Source of the DNA: Lasiosphaeris hirsuta
Lineage: Eukaryota; Ascomycota; Sordariomycetes; Sordariales; Lasiosphaeriaceae
NCBI GenBank assembly: GCA_030549175.1
Contig: JAUKUA010000007.1
Span: forward strand, 3,720,001 to 3,784,000
Direction of reading: 5' to 3'
Length of the DNA: 64,000 nucleotides
In this document: one piece after another, positions 63,788 through 64,000 of the stretch
Numbering within the stretch: position 1 is the first letter of the stretch
Layout of the letters: the number at the start of each line of letters is the position of its first letter
The notes under the pieces: generated by a model
What the model was told of the DNA's origin: nothing
Databases searched by the model: none
What the model saw: the letters and a program-made list of their open reading frames with translations, nothing else
Program-made: the position numbers and the translations under genes

Positions 63788-64000
63788 CTAACTCGGCTTC
63801 GCCCGTCCAACAACACCCTGTCTCGGCTGGCTTCCATACGCCCTCCTGCCCTGCGGCTTCTTGTCCCTGCTCATGCCAGCCGCGAGCGTAATGTCGACTC
63901 TCGGTGGTGTGGAAAATCCAAAGCTCTATTGCAAATGTCAGCTGCGTTCAATCACGACGAATTTCACGTATGGTCTTACCTTGGCGACCTTGGTCAGGTC
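63788..64000 (-). CDS. has1: 3' end of a HAS1-type DEAD-box RNA helicase (partial)
   Basis: Two terminal exons are visible (64000-63980, running off the window, and 63925-63788), joined by a 54-nt intron with a GTAAGA donor and CAATAG acceptor. They read [20 protein letters not shown], then [18 protein letters not shown] and a stop. This is the C-terminal tail of HAS1-family helicases, which act in 60S and 40S ribosome assembly in the nucleolus. The helicase core lies beyond the window, so identification rests on this tail only. Confidence 0.78.

Noticed and set aside
1..64000. CRISPR arrays, 5S rRNA, telomere repeats or a complete transposon
   Set aside because: None seen. Repeats present are tandem minisatellites or homopolymers without spacer structure, and the genome is eukaryotic.

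Overview
The window is nuclear DNA from a filamentous ascomycete, most likely a Sordariomycete and probably in the Sordariales. It is GC-rich. Introns are 40-110 nt with GTRNGY donors and CTRAC-type branch points. Gene content includes a bifunctional tryptophan synthase, PRM1, a HET-domain protein, LaeA-like and COMT-like methyltransferases, a CFEM protein and a CE16 esterase. The genus call is inference from gene style; no search was run.

Layout, left to right. 1-12 kb: a gene-poor flank, a six-exon gene of unknown function (2.4-4.7 kb, minus), an amino-acid permease, an initiator tRNA-Met lying 49 nt behind a secreted CE16 esterase, a broken dual-specificity phosphatase that has lost its catalytic loop, and a roughly 105-bp tandem repeat. 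12-24 kb: an HMT1-type half ABC transporter, a short-chain dehydrogenase, and a large centrosomin-motif protein with a very long pyrimidine-rich leader. 24-36 kb: sparse and repeat-bearing, with a 91-aa basic protein, a CorA-like membrane protein, a fragment of a FAD-linked oxidase, a COMT-type O-methyltransferase, a tRNA-Glu split by an A-rich expansion, and a small CFEM protein. 35.7-49 kb: mostly conserved housekeeping genes. These are a fungal membrane protein, tRNA-Val, mitochondrial aspartate aminotransferase with 3-nt and 10-nt exons, a frameshifted conserved protein divergent from mitochondrial ribosomal protein bL28m, tryptophan synthase and PRM1. 50-60 kb: an accessory-looking block with a DUF6546/F-box-like protein, a broken DUF3716-like gene, a small DUF4267-like membrane protein, a HET-domain protein and an eight-exon LaeA-like methyltransferase. 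61-64 kb: a glutathione-dependent formaldehyde-activating enzyme, an uncertain short gene, and the 3' end of a HAS1-type RNA helicase running off the edge.

No operon logic applies. The closest linkages are the divergent promoter between the frameshifted gene and bL28m (41971-42408) and the esterase/tRNA-iMet tail. The most unusual observations are the A-rich expansion inside the tRNA-Glu D-loop, the 3-nt exon in aspartate aminotransferase, and the phosphatase relic in which the P-loop is missing although both flanks stay in one frame. No intact transposon, CRISPR array or novel multi-gene system could be supported.
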